From the NCBI GenBank assembly GCA_043778255.1, contig JAYWGN010000002.1, positions 65,264 through 129,263 of the forward strand: a stretch of 64,000 nucleotides of DNA, given 5' to 3'. Below, in pieces: positions 17,332-26,446 of the stretch (positions are counted from its first letter, which is position 1; the number at the start of each line of letters is the position of its first letter). The stretch is from JAYWGN01 sp043778255 (lineage in GTDB: Bacteria; Bacteroidota; Bacteroidia; Chitinophagales; Chitinophagaceae). Below the pieces are notes generated by a model. The model was not told the origin of the DNA. It made no database searches and was given only the letters and a program-made list of their open reading frames with translations. Made by a program: the position numbers and the translations under genes.

Positions 17332-19104
17332 TTAAAATACATTAATATATCCAAAGTGTAACTTAGCTTGTTTAAAACTTAAAGGAATATCATTACGGCC
17401 ACCTACAGCAAAGCTAACATTAAGCAAACCGCCTTTGGTGCTAAGGTTAAGCCCTGCACCAGTACCTATACATGTATGTTGTATAGTATTGCCAACTTGG
17501 TTGTTAGTATAAGCACCATCTACAAATGCAAAAAAATAACTCTCGGCACTAAACCTATACCTATACTCGGCTGTAGCTACAGCATACTGATTACAAAATT
17601 GGCTTTCTTCATCAAACCCTCTCAGTATTTTGAACCCACCAATTTGGTATAATTCATTTTTAAAATAATTTTGACTAAACAGTACACCTGTTTGCAACCC
17701 TGCCTTCATAATACTTTGTTTGCCTAGTTTATAATAGTGTGCTGCTGTGGCTTTCAACCTCAATTGGTAGGTGTTTTTATTAAGCGTATCGTACAAACTA
17801 TTGTAATTGAAATTAGGATCTTTTAGTGCCACTACACCACTACTTTTCAATATTTTTTTTCGTCCAAACGATATACTCGTATTCAGCTCATTACCACTAC
17901 TAGGGCTACGCCTTACATTGGTGGTATTTAACTCATATTGAAATCCAATATTAATACTACTCAAATCTACATTGTCGCCCAGTTTTTTTGTAAATCGTAT
18001 AGTTGCCGTATCGGGGAAAGTATTCGTTTTTATAAATTGCATAAATAACCTACCTGAGGTATTAGTACCTATATTGTATGTTGTACCTAGCTGTGCATCA
18101 AGGTTAAGGTATGCACTGTCTCTTTTGTATATTTCAAAACTACCATCGGCACTAAAGTCGCTTTTAAATATGTAGGGCTGTTTGTACAGCAAATTAATTC
18201 GCCTACTTTTTATACTTAATTGTTGGTAAGTAAGGCCTATTGTTTCGCCAGTGCCTACTATATTGTTGAGTAGTATATTGGCATCGCCACTCAAAAATAA
18301 TTTGTTATTAGTTGGGGCTGTAACGCCATTGGGGTTAGGCCTTGGTATTACACCAAGTAGTACATTTATAATACTACTTTTACGTGGTTTCAAATACACA
18401 TTTACCACACTACTAGTACTTAGCATAGTTAAGTTATACGGAAACTGTTGTTGCAAGTAAGGTAGTTGATCTATTTTGCTTGGTATGGCATCAAGTATAT
18501 TTTTTTTGTACATACTGCCATTCCGTATGCCAAAGTGTTTTTGTAAAAAAGTGTTGCTAATCGTTACATTTCCAATTTGTCTAATGCTATCAATTATATA
18601 GTATTCGCCTTTGGTAGTTATCAGTTTTGCACTTATGTTATTGTTAGTTATTGCAATACTATCAAGTTCTATTTTGGCAAATGGGTAGCCATTATTTTGG
18701 TAGTAAGTAAGCATTTTATTTTGCAAAGCTGTAACCTGTGTAAAGTTAATAGCACCATTGGCAACCACTTGTTTACTATACCCACATAGTTGCAATACAG
18801 TAGCTTCACTTTGGGTAGTAGTAAGCTGTACCCAATTATATTTGGCACCTATATATATAGTTGCAAATGCAGTGTCAGCCATATATTGCACAGTATCTAA
18901 CGAGGCTGCTATATAGCCATTGTTGCGTAAGGTTGTTGGTATAGTTTGTAGGTAAGTTAAGCAAGTAGTACGGTTAGTAAAGCTAGTTGTAAAGTTTTGT
19001 TTGGGTGCAGTACTATCTACTATTTTGTATTGTACTATATATGTTTTTTGGGCTATGCCCAAATAATTGTTGAATACTATAATAGCTATTAAAAATAATT
19101 TCAT
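17332..19104 (-). CDS. BamA/TamA-like outer membrane beta-barrel protein
   Basis: 590 residues. A signal peptide ends near GIAQ. The first 250 residues look like one or two POTRA units (YYQNNGYPFAKIELDSI is typical). The C-terminal 330 residues alternate polar and hydrophobic positions as in the bacterial surface antigen barrel, with the late motif GFDEESQFCNQYAVATAEYRY resembling the conserved strand of this family, and the chain ends in an aromatic residue. It is shorter than BamA (five POTRA), so it is more likely a paralogue used for a particular substrate or surface assembly. Located in the outer membrane. Confidence 0.82.
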   Translation of the reverse strand: MKLFLIAIIVFNNYLGIAQKTYIVQYKIVDSTAPKQNFTTSFTNRTTCLTYLQTIPTTLRNNGYIAASLDTVQYMADTAFATIYIGAKYNWVQLTTTQSEATVLQLCGYSKQVVANGAINFTQVTALQNKMLTYYQNNGYPFAKIELDSIAITNNNISAKLITTKGEYYIIDSIRQIGNVTISNTFLQKHFGIRNGSMYKKNILDAIPSKIDQLPYLQQQFPYNLTMLSTSSVVNVYLKPRKSSIINVLLGVIPRPNPNGVTAPTNNKLFLSGDANILLNNIVGTGETIGLTYQQLSIKSRRINLLYKQPYIFKSDFSADGSFEIYKRDSAYLNLDAQLGTTYNIGTNTSGRLFMQFIKTNTFPDTATIRFTKKLGDNVDLSSINIGFQYELNTTNVRRSPSSGNELNTSISFGRKKILKSSGVVALKDPNFNYNSLYDTLNKNTYQLRLKATAAHYYKLGKQSIMKAGLQTGVLFSQNYFKNELYQIGGFKILRGFDEESQFCNQYAVATAEYRYRFSAESYFFAFVDGAYTNNQVGNTIQHTCIGTGAGLNLSTKGGLLNVSFAVGGRNDIPLSFKQAKLHFGYINVF

Positions 19105-19224
19105 GTGTTATGTATTAGTATAGGGCTTCGCCAAAATATAGAGGTGAACCATAGTACAGTTTTAATTCAATTATGTAATAGTAGTATTTACAAATTTACA
19201 ACCATTATTTTTGCAATATAAATT

Positions 19225-20373
19225 ATGGCAGCAATATATATTCATATTCCATTTTGTAAAAAAGCTTGTCACTATTGCAACTTTCACTTTAGTACTACCA
19301 CTCACTACAAAGACGAATTAATTGCAGCAATGCTGCAAGAAATTGAGTTGCAAAAAAATTATTTACATACACCAATTGAAACAATTTATTTTGGTGGTGG
19401 TACACCAAGTATACTTTCTGTACTAGAGTTGGGTAGTATACTTCAATGTTTGAAAAAGCATTTTACCCTAATACCCAATATAGAAATTACACTTGAAGCC
19501 AACCCCGATGATATAAATGAAACAACTGCAAAACAATGGCATAGCCTTGGTATTAATAGGTTGAGTATTGGCATACAATCGTTTGTGGAGGCTGATTTGC
19601 TTTGGATGAACCGTGCTCACAATGTACACCAAGCCATACAAAGTATTAAGCTTGCAAAGCAATATGGTATTAACAATATAAGCATCGATTTAATATATGG
19701 CATACCTAACCTTACTAACCAACAGTGGCTTACTAATATAGAAACTGCTATTAACTTAGGCATACAACACCTCAGTTGTTATGCACTTACTGTAGAGCCC
19801 AATACGGCTTTGCACACAATGATAGGCAAGCAAAAAGTTGCTCCTATAGACGAAAATAAAGCTGCTGAACAATTTGAAATACTAATGCAATATGCTGCTA
19901 CCAATGGGTTAGAGCATTACGAAATTAGTAACTTTGCAACTGCTGGTTACAGAAGTAAGCATAACAGCAGCTATTGGCATGGTGTACCGTACCTCGGTAT
20001 TGGGCCATCGGCACATAGTTATAACGGTATAAGCAGGCAGTGGAACGTAGCTAACAATAACCTTTACACCAAAGCATTACAAGCAAAGCAACTACCTTAC
20101 GAAATAGAAATATTAACACCAACACAAATAGCTAATGAATATATAATGACAGCATTACGGTTAAAAGAAGGGCTACACCTTTGTACACTTTGCAGTAAAT
20201 TTAATACAAGTAGCACCACCGAAAAAAGTAGCGATGCAATAGAAAACTTTGTAGTAGCAAAAGCTCAAAAATATATAGATGCCAAACTAGTGGTGCATAA
20301 TAATGGGTATTTATTACTTACCAATGCTGGCAAATTACGAGCCGATGGTATTGCTAGTGATTTGTTTTTTTAA
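19225..20373 (+). CDS. hemW: HemW-type radical SAM haem chaperone
   Basis: 382 residues. The radical SAM cluster motif Cys11-x3-Cys15-x2-Cys18 (FCKKACHYCNF) is at the N-terminus, and FGGGTPS and LEANPDD follow at the expected places. The cysteine-motif variant CxxxCxxC followed by NF is the one used to tell HemW from oxygen-independent HemN. HemW binds haem and is thought to deliver it to respiratory enzymes. A -7-like box TATTTTTG (19206-19213) lies 12 nt before the start codon; the -33 element is not clear. Confidence 0.9.
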   Translation: MAAIYIHIPFCKKACHYCNFHFSTTTHYKDELIAAMLQEIELQKNYLHTPIETIYFGGGTPSILSVLELGSILQCLKKHFTLIPNIEITLEANPDDINETTAKQWHSLGINRLSIGIQSFVEADLLWMNRAHNVHQAIQSIKLAKQYGINNISIDLIYGIPNLTNQQWLTNIETAINLGIQHLSCYALTVEPNTALHTMIGKQKVAPIDENKAAEQFEILMQYAATNGLEHYEISNFATAGYRSKHNSSYWHGVPYLGIGPSAHSYNGISRQWNVANNNLYTKALQAKQLPYEIEILTPTQIANEYIMTALRLKEGLHLCTLCSKFNTSSTTEKSSDAIENFVVAKAQKYIDAKLVVHNNGYLLLTNAGKLRADGIASDLFF

Positions 20374-20381
20374 TAATAAAT

Positions 20382-20741
20382 TTAATCAACACTTTCTCCA
20401 AATGTTAATAAATTATTATCGGGGTCAAGTAACGAAAATTCTTTTTGTTGCCATGGTTTTTTTTCTAATTTCCCATTGGGGTGTATAGCTACATTATTTA
20501 ATAAGTAGCTTTGGTAAAGGCTTTCAATATTGGTTACTCTTATATAAATTTGCCCATAGTTTTCTGCAATTGTTATAGTTGGAAATTCAAAAAAATGAAT
20601 CTCTATTTCATCTTTTACTATCATTAAATAACCCTCATAGTCGGTGTTGCCTAACACTTTAAATTTTAATTGATTAATGTAATAGTCTTTTGTAATTGCC
20701 TTATTCCTCATAGGCAGTTTTGGGCATATTGTTGTAAGCAT
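20382..20741 (-). CDS. VOC superfamily (bleomycin resistance/glyoxalase-like) protein
   Basis: 119 residues, one vicinal-oxygen-chelate unit. It starts LTTICPKLPMRNKAITKDYY, a usual first strand and helix of bleomycin-resistance-type proteins, and has EIEIHFFEFP and the late segment FSLLDPDNNLLTFGE with the metal-ligand Glu near the end. The family covers binding proteins, isomerases and dioxygenases, so the reaction cannot be named. It converges on hemW, with 8 nt between the stop codons. Confidence 0.83.
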   Translation of the reverse strand: MLTTICPKLPMRNKAITKDYYINQLKFKVLGNTDYEGYLMIVKDEIEIHFFEFPTITIAENYGQIYIRVTNIESLYQSYLLNNVAIHPNGKLEKKPWQQKEFSLLDPDNNLLTFGESVD

Positions 20742-20770
20742 TTTTTACTTTTTTATTTTAGTTTTAGCTT

Positions 20771-21307
20771 TTATGGCATTTCAAATATACTAAATATGGT
20801 ACTACCATAGTTACGTTCCATTTTGTAATGTTCGTATTTTTTGTAATCATTTCGTGGTGTATGTTCAAGTACAAACCAGCCTTTGGGTGCCAATAGTTGG
20901 TGGTGGATTATAAGCTTTGGCAGGTCGTCAATATTACCCATAGCATAAGGTGGTCCGGCAAATATAAATTGATATTGTTGGCTGCAACTTGTTATGTATT
21001 TTATAACATCGCCTTTAATTAAATGTATGGGTATTTCAAATTTTTCGGCTGTAAGTTTTATAAATTCATACATTTTATTATCCTTTTCTACTATAGTAAT
21101 ATCGGTAGCACCACGGCTTGCCAATTCGTAACTAATGCAGCCAGTGCCACCAAATAAATCTAAGGTTTTTAGCCCTTCTATATGTATATTATTTTGTATT
21201 ATATTAAATAGCCCTTCTTTGGCAATATCGGTAGTTGGCCTTGTGTAAGGCATATTGGCAGGTGGTTGTATACGTCTACCACCCAGTGTGCCACTTATTA
21301 TTCTCAT
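20771..21307 (-). CDS. rsmD: 16S rRNA m2G966 methyltransferase RsmD
   Basis: 178 residues from the ATG at 21307, which gives the family N-terminus MRIISGTLGGRRIQPP; the 13 residues available upstream overlap the next gene and are not part of the family. The SAM site LDLFGGTGCISYELASRGA and the segment ITIVEKD are typical. The catalytic motif, normally D/N-PP-Y/F, reads GPPY here (IFAGPPYAMG). It would methylate G966 of 16S rRNA. It starts just within the end of the DUF3822 gene upstream, so the two are coupled. Confidence 0.9.
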   Translation of the reverse strand: MRIISGTLGGRRIQPPANMPYTRPTTDIAKEGLFNIIQNNIHIEGLKTLDLFGGTGCISYELASRGATDITIVEKDNKMYEFIKLTAEKFEIPIHLIKGDVIKYITSCSQQYQFIFAGPPYAMGNIDDLPKLIIHHQLLAPKGWFVLEHTPRNDYKKYEHYKMERNYGSTIFSIFEMP

Positions 21308-21320
21308 TGCAATTGTTAGT

Positions 21321-22133
21321 TTAAGGTTGGGTATGCATTTGCTCAAATAGGGTAAAAAAATGTGGCTCTAATTCTTTACTATTTATATGCAAATGTGCTA
21401 GTGAAGTTTCAAATTGTAAGTTGGTACAATATTTATATAACTCTTGGTATAAGGCCGATTTTTCGGTAATCCAACCACTTATTACAATTGGTATAGTAGC
21501 TTCATTTATTTGGTGTATTTGTAATAATAGTAATATTTGATACAACACATCTTCGTTGCTTAATACAGGTATTGTTTTGGTACTTAACAAAGTGGTTTCA
21601 TTAGTTAATGTTAGGGTAAGTACATCATCTAAAAACAGTAATTGTAAGTTAGGTTGTGTACTAGTATTGGCTAACACTACAGCTTGGCAATGGTACATAC
21701 TTGCAGCAGGATACTGTGTTATAATTTGCTTTGCATTACTATAAGGTACTCTATAAGCAATGTGTAACTTATGGTTTGCTATAGCGTTAAAGAAACATTT
21801 GTAAGTGTCCACATCGCCATATTGTAAGGTTAATATATTAGGTATATTGCTAGCAGCAAAGTAGGTAGTGGGTATTGCGGATGTTTGCACCGCACCAAAA
21901 GTTATTTTTATATTTTTAAAGGTATTAGTCAACCATTTTTTTGATTCAAAAAAAAGGGTATACACATTGTCTGTATTAGGCAAATTATATTTTTCAAAAG
22001 CTACAATAGTAGCCTCTTCATTTACAATTGTATAAGCTAATGTGTTAGTACCAATGTATAAGTAAAGGTTTTTGGTAGTAGTGTCTAACTCATTTGCTCG
22101 TTCTACAAAGTAGGAAATATTTGCTTGGTACAT
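21321..22133 (-). CDS. DUF3822 family protein
   Basis: 270 residues. Its position directly upstream of rsmD and the pattern (LYLYIGTNTLAYTIV early, AVQTSAIPTTYF in the middle, IVISGWITEKSALYQELYKY late) fit DUF3822, an ASKHA-like family of Bacteroidota with unknown role. It is predicted to be cytosolic. The rsmD start lies 13 nt from its stop. The stable pairing with rsmD hints at a role in ribosome or RNA metabolism, but that is inference from position only. Confidence 0.82.
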   Translation of the reverse strand: MYQANISYFVERANELDTTTKNLYLYIGTNTLAYTIVNEEATIVAFEKYNLPNTDNVYTLFFESKKWLTNTFKNIKITFGAVQTSAIPTTYFAASNIPNILTLQYGDVDTYKCFFNAIANHKLHIAYRVPYSNAKQIITQYPAASMYHCQAVVLANTSTQPNLQLLFLDDVLTLTLTNETTLLSTKTIPVLSNEDVLYQILLLLQIHQINEATIPIVISGWITEKSALYQELYKYCTNLQFETSLAHLHINSKELEPHFFTLFEQMHTQP

Positions 22134-22161
22134 AACTTTACAAAGTAAGTATTTTTTTTAC

Positions 22162-22200
22162 AAAAAAAAGAGTTTGTAAAATGTTACATTTTACAAACTC
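22162..22200 (-). terminator. Intrinsic terminator of the TonB-dependent receptor gene
   Basis: 22170-22200 forms a perfect 14-bp stem (GAGTTTGTAAAATG with its complement) around the loop TTA. On the minus strand it is followed by eight T (22169-22162). It lies 32 nt behind the stop of the receptor gene and just before the start of the DUF3822 gene, so it separates the two transcription units. Confidence 0.88.
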
Positions 22201-22232
22201 ATTCTTATTATTTTTAAGCTAAGGTTATTTAA

Positions 22233-24677
22233 TTATCCTCCAAATCCACCACCACTTTTCTTAGCTCTATTTTGTTCTGTTTCGTTACCAGCTTTCTTTT
22301 GGTTAGCACCTTTCAATTTATTATTACCAAACCTATAGCCAAAGTTCATTTTAAATTGTTGACTTTCCCAACGGCCACTAGCATCAATATAGGCAGCACC
22401 AAATGTGCTTATTCCTCTCCACCTCATAGTACGTAGCAAATCAGTATAGCTAAATTTAATAGTAGCTTTATTATTAAACAAAGGGCTGCTCAATCCTACA
22501 TCCATTCCACCAATGCCTTTACTTTCAAATGTACCACCCCATATAGTGGGCAGTTGGTAAAAGCCACTAACTTCTACATTAAATCCTTTTTTCAAACTAA
22601 AGGTATTTTGTGCAAAAAAACTGCCTGAAGTAGCTTTTGTATTTACCGTTTTTCCATCGGGGAAAGTGGCGTTATAAGTGGTATGGTTGGCATTAATATT
22701 GGCAAACAAATTCCACCATTTTGCTACTTGTACAGGAGCACTAAAGTTAATGCCGTATACTTTTTGGTTAGCCAAATTCTTTTGTGTTATAAACGATTTG
22801 TACCCTTCGGCTGTATCAATTATTTGACTAAAAAAGTCAGTGGTATTAGTGTAGCTTAACGTAGTATTGTACCTGTATTTGTAGGTATGTGTAAATTCAA
22901 TTACGTTACTATACTGTGGTCGCAAAAAAGCATTACCTTTTTGGAAAGTAAGTTCATCAATTTTAAATTCAAATGGGTTAAGGTCTTGGTAGCCTGGCCT
23001 ATCTATACGGCGGCTGTAAGTTAGGTTATATGCATTGCTAGGGTTAGCATTATAGCTTACTGCCCCACTCGGAAATAAATTGGTATAATTACGAGACACA
23101 ATATCATCAGGCTTAGGGTTAGCACTTAATAACACACCTTTGCTCACCGTATTTTCTAACCTTATACCAGCTTGTAAAGTCCACTTTTGGTTAAATGTTT
23201 TGTTGTAATTAAAGTAAGCAGCATTCACATTTTCGGTGTAGTTAAATTTATTAGTTCTATCCACATCAACCACATTTACGCCATTAATTACATTAAAAAA
23301 GTCAGAGGCATTTCTTGTTTTTACGGCACCATACTTTGCTCCAAATTCTATTTTTGCTTTTTTGTAAGGCATACCTACATCTACTTTAAATGATGTAATA
23401 TCAATATCAGTTGGTGTTAAGTTGCTATATATTTTGTACACTGGGTTTGTTAGGTTGTTTTGGTACCTATACTCATTAGGTTGGTAACTATTCAACTCAT
23501 TTTTAAACCAACCGTAGTCTGCATCAAATCCAACCTCCACACCTGTAGTATCGGCATAGCGGTAGTTAAGGTTTGCATTGTAGTTATTTCTATTACCAAC
23601 TATACTATTGGTGGCAAACAATGTGCTGCCCAGTATTTTACTATCTTTATTTGTTATAGGGTTAGTACTTCGGCTATTAGTGTTGGCACTAGTTAGGTTG
23701 CCCGTAAGTACAATGCCCCAAGTACTTGTTTTATCTGCACTATAATCCACTCCTACTTTAAAGTTATTGGTTTTTGAGTTATCAATACTTACAGTTTTTT
23801 GGTCGTATATACTATCCAATTGTATTCGGTATAGGTTAAATTGGTTTTGGTTTTTGCCATAGTTATTGCTATAGTTGCTAAATACATTCCACTTATTTTT
23901 TCGGTAATTTAAAGCAAGGCTACTGTTAAACTTTGGGTGTATACCCACAGCAAGTCCTGTATTAAAACTACCATTATACCCAAGTTTTTTATTTTTTTTC
24001 AATCTTATATTTATAATACCAGCATTACCCTCAGCTGAGTATTTAGCACTTGGGTTAGTAATTAGTTCAATGGCTTCAATGTCGGCACTGTTAAGGGTTT
24101 TAAGGTAATCGGCAAGGTCCTTACCGTCAAATGGGGTGGGCTTACCATCTACATATATTCGTACACCATTTTTACCTTTTAGTATTATATTGTCATCTTT
24201 ATCAACCACCACACCTGGCGATTTTCTTAATAGTTCAAATGCATTGCTACCAATGGCATTTATACTATTTTCTACATTAAATACCATTTTGTCCGCCTTC
24301 ACTTCTATCAAAGGTTTTTTGCCTATTACAGTTGCTACTTCACCTGTTTTTGGAGCTATGGTTAATACTATATCTTCCACCGAGGAGTCACTGTTTTCTG
24401 CTATGGTAAAGGGTTTGCTGTAATTGCTCTTGTACCCCACATTGGTTATTTGTATTATATATTTATCGGCTTTTATACCTGTAAACTCATACAATCCATT
24501 GCTATTACTTACAGCCGTTTTTACTAATTGTGAGTCTAATGCTTTTAATAGCAATATAGTAGCTTTTTCAACCACAGTATTGTTGGCGGTTACTTTGCCA
24601 GTAATGGTTGCACTTTGTGCAAATGCTGTACCACTTAATAGTAGTAAGGCAATTATAATAGTACATAAGTTTTTCAT
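22233..24677 (-). CDS. TonB-dependent-type outer membrane receptor (OMP_b-brl_3 family)
   Basis: 814 residues from the ATG at 24677, which gives a clean signal peptide (MKNLCTIIIALLLLSGTAFAQ); the 22 residues open upstream are not signal-like. Residues about 22-105 form a carboxypeptidase-regulatory-like domain (ATITGKVTANNTVVEKATIL). A plug follows (VENSINAIGSNAFELLRKSP, then GKNGVRIYVDGKP and NPSAKYSAEGNAGIINIRLK), then the barrel. The C-terminus is a short basic, Gly-rich tail (KKSGGGFGG) instead of the usual aromatic end. It would import or sense an unknown ligand in the outer membrane; no SusD partner is adjacent. Confidence 0.9.
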   Translation of the reverse strand: MKNLCTIIIALLLLSGTAFAQSATITGKVTANNTVVEKATILLLKALDSQLVKTAVSNSNGLYEFTGIKADKYIIQITNVGYKSNYSKPFTIAENSDSSVEDIVLTIAPKTGEVATVIGKKPLIEVKADKMVFNVENSINAIGSNAFELLRKSPGVVVDKDDNIILKGKNGVRIYVDGKPTPFDGKDLADYLKTLNSADIEAIELITNPSAKYSAEGNAGIINIRLKKNKKLGYNGSFNTGLAVGIHPKFNSSLALNYRKNKWNVFSNYSNNYGKNQNQFNLYRIQLDSIYDQKTVSIDNSKTNNFKVGVDYSADKTSTWGIVLTGNLTSANTNSRSTNPITNKDSKILGSTLFATNSIVGNRNNYNANLNYRYADTTGVEVGFDADYGWFKNELNSYQPNEYRYQNNLTNPVYKIYSNLTPTDIDITSFKVDVGMPYKKAKIEFGAKYGAVKTRNASDFFNVINGVNVVDVDRTNKFNYTENVNAAYFNYNKTFNQKWTLQAGIRLENTVSKGVLLSANPKPDDIVSRNYTNLFPSGAVSYNANPSNAYNLTYSRRIDRPGYQDLNPFEFKIDELTFQKGNAFLRPQYSNVIEFTHTYKYRYNTTLSYTNTTDFFSQIIDTAEGYKSFITQKNLANQKVYGINFSAPVQVAKWWNLFANINANHTTYNATFPDGKTVNTKATSGSFFAQNTFSLKKGFNVEVSGFYQLPTIWGGTFESKGIGGMDVGLSSPLFNNKATIKFSYTDLLRTMRWRGISTFGAAYIDASGRWESQQFKMNFGYRFGNNKLKGANQKKAGNETEQNRAKKSGGGFGG

Positions 24678-24866
24678 AGAGATTGAATATTTTTTTGTTT
24701 TTGTGAGCACAAAGTAAGGATAACCTATTTTAGTAAATGACAATAAAATTACAAACCCCAGTATTTTTTATATAAGAGGTAAATATATGCAGTTCAAGTA
24801 TTTATTTTATTTTTACAAAAAATGCAACGCTTATTTTATTTCAATTAATTAGTAAAGTAATTATAC

Positions 24867-26132
24867 ATGACTATACCCCAATTATATCAACTATACCTAC
24901 AACACCCAACTGTTACAACCGATACCCGAAGTATTAAAACGAATAGTGTTTTTTTTGCCTTAAAAGGCAATAACTTTAATGGCAATACATTTGCAGCAAA
25001 GGCTTTGGAGTTAGGTGCAGCTTATGTGGTTATTGACGAACCTGTATTTTATATAAATGAAAAAACAATATTAGTTACCGATGTACTTACTACATTGCAA
25101 CAACTTGCCAAGCACCACAGGCAACAATTTAACTGCCCAATAATAGCAATTACAGGTAGCAATGGCAAAACCACCAGTAAAGAGTTGCTACAGGCAGTAC
25201 TAGCTACCACTTATATTACTTACTATACTTATGGCAACCTCAACAACCACATTGGTGTACCACTTACCTTACTTAGTATACAACCCAATGCTCAAATGGT
25301 TATAATAGAAATGGGTGCAAACCATCAAAAAGAAATTGAAAGCTACTGCCAATACACTTTGCCTACACATGGCGTAATTACTAATTGTGGCAAAGCACAC
25401 TTAGAAGGCTTTGGAGGTGTGGAAGGTGTAAAAAAAGGAAAAGGCGAATTGTTTGACTATTTAAAAGCAAGTAGTGGCACTGCTTTTATTTATAACGATT
25501 ATGATTATTTGCAAACTATGAGTACGGGCATTAAAGAAATATTTACCTACGGTACGCTAAATGCTAACATTGTAGGCACAATTATAAATGCTGAGCCATT
25601 TTTGCAAATAAACTATTTAGGCGAAAGCCTACAAACCAACTTGGTAGGCAGTTACAACTTACCCAATGTATTAATGGCAATTGCTATTGGCACTTATTTT
25701 AAGGTAACAAAGGCTAATATATTTGCTGCAATAGCAGCATACACACCAAGCAATAGCCGTAGCCAATTGGTAGTACAAGGCACTAATAATATTATACTCG
25801 ATGCCTATAATGCCAACCCAAGTAGTATGGCTTTGGCTATTAGTAATATTGCCAATGCAACCGCTACTAACAAAGTATTGGTAATAGGTGCTATGGCCGA
25901 ATTGGGCAGCGAAAGCATAGCCGAACACCAACAAATAATTAACCAAATTGATGTACAACAATGGCATACAGTTGCATTAGTAGGTGGCGATTTTTGTAAC
26001 TTACCACACCGCTACAATAGCTTTAAAACCGCTGCTGAAGCAGCATTGTGGTACCAGCAACAAAACTTTACCAATTGTACAATACTAGTAAAAGGGAGTA
26101 GGAGTATGGCAATGGAGAAAGTGGTTAATTAA
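24867..26132 (+). CDS. murF: UDP-N-acetylmuramoyl-tripeptide--D-alanyl-D-alanine ligase
   Basis: 421 residues. The N-terminal part TDTRSIKTNSVFFALKGNNFNGN is the usual MurF/MurE substrate domain, the ATP site reads ITGSNGKTTSKELL, and the central segments MGANHQKEIESYCQ and TNCGKAHLEGFGG are typical of MurF. The C-terminal domain ILDAYNANPSSM is complete. It adds D-Ala-D-Ala to the UDP-MurNAc-tripeptide in the cytosol, the last soluble step of peptidoglycan precursor synthesis. It is alone here, not in the mur/fts cluster. Confidence 0.94.
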   Translation: MTIPQLYQLYLQHPTVTTDTRSIKTNSVFFALKGNNFNGNTFAAKALELGAAYVVIDEPVFYINEKTILVTDVLTTLQQLAKHHRQQFNCPIIAITGSNGKTTSKELLQAVLATTYITYYTYGNLNNHIGVPLTLLSIQPNAQMVIIEMGANHQKEIESYCQYTLPTHGVITNCGKAHLEGFGGVEGVKKGKGELFDYLKASSGTAFIYNDYDYLQTMSTGIKEIFTYGTLNANIVGTIINAEPFLQINYLGESLQTNLVGSYNLPNVLMAIAIGTYFKVTKANIFAAIAAYTPSNSRSQLVVQGTNNIILDAYNANPSSMALAISNIANATATNKVLVIGAMAELGSESIAEHQQIINQIDVQQWHTVALVGGDFCNLPHRYNSFKTAAEAALWYQQQNFTNCTILVKGSRSMAMEKVVN

Positions 26133-26446
26133 TTTGATAATTTGATAATTTGCTAATGTGCTAATGTGCTAATTTGATTATTTGATAATTTGATAATTTG
26201 ATAATGTGCTAATTTGATAATGTGATAATTTGATAATGTGATAAGACCTCACCCCAACCCCTCTCCAAGGAGAGGGGCAAGAACCATAGAGGCTTTGATA
26301 GTTTGGTGGGAAGTAAAAAAACTTAACGAAAACTCTGTTGAACCCTTTGCGAAACTCTGCGATATTCTTTGCGAAACTCTGCGATAACCCCTGAATAACT
26401 TCTGATACCGTTACTATAATAGGAAATACAAAAAACTTAAACCCTT
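26133..26446. other. Repeat-filled gap between murF and the YyaL-type gene
   Basis: 314 bases without a gene. 26133-26243 is the 9-bp satellite family in reverse complement (GATAATTTG, GCTAATGTG). 26244-26285 is the palindromic element described separately. About 26325-26390 holds CTTTGCGAAACTCTGCGAT, nearly twice, a motif also seen around 2368 and 37740-37800. No promoter could be assigned. Confidence 0.8.
26219..26285 (-). repeat. 67-bp composite repeat, copy A (palindrome plus satellite)
   Basis: The minus strand of this stretch matches 52621-52687 with one mismatch in 67. The left part is the palindromic CCCCTCTCCAAGGAGAGGGG (26258-26277) followed by the ACCTCACCCCAA block, and the rest is the TTATCACA satellite. 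The hairpin resembles a REP-like element that I recall from other Bacteroidota genomes. Confidence 0.85.

Noticed and set aside
21308..21346. Longer start for rsmD at 21346.
   Set aside because: MRIISGTLGGRRI at 21307 is the family N-terminus.
24678..24743. Upstream extension of the TonB-dependent-type receptor by 22 codons.
   Set aside because: The ATG at 24677 gives a clean signal peptide; the extension puts charged and polar residues before it.
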